Origin: Gallionellales bacterium CG03_land_8_20_14_0_80_55_15
GTDB taxonomy: Bacteria > Pseudomonadota > Gammaproteobacteria > Burkholderiales > Gallionellaceae
NCBI GenBank assembly: GCA_002780675.1
Contig: PEUR01000212.1
Location: forward strand, 1 to 7,870
Reading direction: 5' to 3'
Length of the DNA stretch: 7,870 bases
Shown: positions 6,646 through 7,870 of the stretch, one piece after another
Layout of the letters: the number at the start of each line of letters is the position of its first letter
Position numbering within the stretch: position 1 is the stretch's first letter
Program-made: the position numbers and the translations under genes
Notes under the pieces: generated by a model
What the model was told of the DNA's origin: nothing
The model's database searches: none
What the model saw: only the letters and a program-made list of their open reading frames with translations

Positions 6646-6968
6646 CAAAAAGGCAGCTTCATCCCAGGAGGCAAGCCCATCCCGGCACTAAATCCGCTCA
6701 TGCGCTGCTCGGTTGTCGCAGCCACTTTTTTCATCGCGTCATTCAATGCCAGCACGATCAAGTCCTCCAGCATTTCTTTGTCGGACATTACGCTGTCGTC
6801 CAGAGCAACCCGACGCACTTCGTGTGCGCAGCTCATAGTCACTTTCACCATGCCGGATGCCGCCAGCCCCTCTACATCTACCCTAGCCAGTTCAGCTTGC
6901 GCCTGCTGCATATTCTTCTGCATTTGTTGCGCTTGTTTCATCAAGCCGCCCAATCCGCCCTTCATCAT
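6645..6968 (-). CDS. ybaB: YbaB/EbfC family nucleoid-associated protein
   Basis: 107-residue DNA-binding protein of the YbaB/EbfC family, which forms tweezer-like dimers and helps organise the nucleoid. Visible: the N-terminal [20 protein letters not shown] helix with long Met/Gln-rich coiled-coil character (residues 2-30), the central [17 protein letters not shown] strand region (41-57), [16 protein letters not shown] (63-78), and the end SGMGLPPG-like [14 protein letters not shown]. This matches E. coli YbaB in length and sequence. The frame is open further upstream to a TTG at 7016, but that extension would overlap the dnaX end and read as low-complexity NQLNQLNQ. ATG 6968 is chosen because AGGA lies eight bases upstream; a second ATG follows at 6965. 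It sits 13 bases after the dnaX stop and its own stop overlaps recR. Confidence 0.95.
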   Translation of the reverse strand: MMKGGLGGLMKQAQQMQKNMQQAQAELARVDVEGLAASGMVKVTMSCAHEVRRVALDDSVMSDKEMLEDLIVLALNDAMKKVAATTEQRMSGFSAGMGLPPGMKLPF

Positions 6969-6976
6969 ATTTTCGT

Positions 6977-6980
6977 TCCT
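6977..6980 (-). promoter_or_regulatory. Ribosome binding site deciding the ybaB start
   Basis: AGGA, within AAAAGGAA on the minus strand, ends eight bases before the ATG at 6968. It lies immediately after (and its A-run overlaps) the dnaX stop codon TAA (6984 to 6982). It rules against the longer TTG-initiated reading from 7016. Confidence 0.7.
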
Positions 6981-6981
6981 T

Positions 6982-7870
6982 TTACTGACTTGATTTAATT
7001 GGTTTAATTGATTCAATTAGCAGATTGGCAGCCAATTCGGCTTGCGCATCAATAATGAAAGCATCTTTATTTATCGAATCATTCGCCTGTTCATGCATGA
7101 TTTGCCGGGTTTGATGCTCAATTTTCGCAGGTGTTGCTTCCGCAATTTTGCCCAAAATAATACCGAGTTTAACGGGATGTCCGAAATAATCACTCAGCGC
7201 CGATTGCAAATTTTCAGCCGCCATCCGCGTCTGTAAATGTTTGTGTTCCTGCTCCAGACGCAGAACAACCGACTGCTCCGAAATATTTTCCAGCACACAG
7301 TGCTTCGCCAATTGCTGTGCCATAGCTTGCACATTCAACTGTGCCATTAAAACGCCCCAATCGGTCACCTCAAGAGCAATTGGCGAGGGCGGCAACACTG
7401 TTGCAGGCGATACAGTTTCAGCTATTGGCGAAACGACAGGAACTTGCGTAAAAGGTTTAGCCGGTGCGACTGTTTGCGGACGACTTTTCGCTAACACAAC
7501 TTGCCCACCACTGGCTCCAACAACCTGTGCGGGCAAGCTACTCGCAGACGGCGCGAATGCCAGCATCCGTAATAGCGTCATGGTAAAGCCAGCATATTCA
7601 TCGGGTGCCAAATCAATTTCGGCACGCCCATGAATAGCGATCTGATAAAACAACTGAATGTCCTCTGGCGTATAGGAGGCGGCCAAATCCAGTAAACGTA
7701 TCCTCTCCGGCTCATCGTCAGCAATTGCCTGTGGCACAGTCTGCGCTAATGCCATTCGATGCAACAAGGAAGCCAATTCCTGCAAAGCGGAATCGAACGC
7801 CACGCTGCGCGATGCCATACTATCGGCGACCTCCAGCAGCGCCGCACCATTTTTTTCTCGCAAGGCAAAC
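6982..7870 (-). CDS. dnaX: DNA polymerase III subunit tau (DnaX), C-terminal part
   Basis: Clamp-loader subunit that ties the replicative polymerase to the helicase. The gene enters from the right edge, so the ATPase domains I-II are missing; about 295 residues are seen. The first part (to roughly residue 105 of the fragment) is the oligomerisation domain III, with LLHRMALAQTVPQAI, LAASYTPEDIQLFYQIAIHGR and MTLLRMLAFAP matching E. coli DnaX. Residues about 106-165 are a Pro/Ala/Val-rich linker. From WGVLMAQLNVQAMAQQLAKH onward lie the tau-specific domains, ending AQAELAANLLIESIKPI, close to the polymerase-alpha-binding tail of E. coli tau. So full-length tau is encoded. There is no A-AAA-AAG signal of the E. 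coli type near the domain III/IV junction; an A7 run does occur earlier at 7850-7856. It heads the ybaB-recR-rluB series, a conserved order. Confidence 0.95.
   Translation of the reverse strand, partial: FALREKNGAALLEVADSMASRSVAFDSALQELASLLHRMALAQTVPQAIADDEPERIRLLDLAASYTPEDIQLFYQIAIHGRAEIDLAPDEYAGFTMTLLRMLAFAPSASSLPAQVVGASGGQVVLAKSRPQTVAPAKPFTQVPVVSPIAETVSPATVLPPSPIALEVTDWGVLMAQLNVQAMAQQLAKHCVLENISEQSVVLRLEQEHKHLQTRMAAENLQSALSDYFGHPVKLGIILGKIAEATPAKIEHQTRQIMHEQANDSINKDAFIIDAQAELAANLLIESIKPIKSSQ

Noticed and set aside
6495..6998. Plus-strand open frame of 167 codons opposite recR and ybaB
   Set aside because: It covers two conserved genes in antisense, is His-rich, and resembles no known protein.
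6969..7016. TTG start for ybaB at 7016
   Set aside because: The added NQLNQLNQ stretch is an off-frame reading of the dnaX 3' end; AGGA eight bases before ATG 6968 settles the start.
6985..7020. AT-rich TTAATT-type repeats near the dnaX end
   Set aside because: They are coding (LLIESIKPIK of tau) and match the conserved tau tail; simple low-complexity codon use explains them.
7486..7494. GCGAAAAGT in the dnaX linker as a frameshift signal
   Set aside because: Only four A's and not a standard slippery heptamer; a -1-frame stop nearby is expected by chance.

Overview
The window looks like chromosome from a betaproteobacterium, possibly of the Nitrosomonadales/Gallionella type. That placement is an inference from protein style (RpoE, NadB, DnaX tau) and moderate GC; the class is fairly secure, the family is not. 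Most of it is housekeeping DNA in known gene neighbourhoods. A two-gene signalling module, a serine/threonine kinase and a class III nucleotide cyclase, sits between them.

Layout: the left edge (minus strand) holds the first part of the ECF sigma factor gene rpoE, running off the window. It is divergent from nadB (plus strand), the same pairing seen in Escherichia coli and Pseudomonas. The roughly 160-base space between them holds several small dyads and weak promoter-like sites. nadB converges on a long minus-strand series that, read in its own direction from the right edge, runs dnaX (3' part), ybaB/ebfC, recR, rluB, nucleotide cyclase, Ser/Thr kinase, ygfX-like gene.

The dnaX-ybaB-recR-rluB block is tightly packed (13-base gap, 1-base overlap, 4-base overlap) and joins clamp loading, a nucleoid-associated protein, recombinational repair and 23S rRNA pseudouridylation. 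A 66-base gap with a possible weak promoter separates it from the cyclase. The cyclase, kinase and ygfX-like genes follow with gaps of 50 and 20 bases and may form a unit of membrane-associated proteins.

The most interesting part is 2451-5056. The cyclase has a cytoplasmic class III catalytic domain, one membrane segment, a repeat-bearing hydrophilic linker and a C-terminal PEGA-like domain predicted to be periplasmic. It keeps both metal-binding Asp residues and the transition-state Asn and Arg, but the purine-selecting Lys/Asp pair is replaced by Leu/Asn. The kinase has a complete Hanks-type catalytic core with a PknB-like TQT activation loop, but it ends in a membrane segment with no outside domain. 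The pair therefore looks like an envelope sensor (cyclase) with a membrane-tethered output kinase. This is a hypothesis from architecture and adjacency. I see no mobile element, CRISPR array, tRNA or rRNA in the window.
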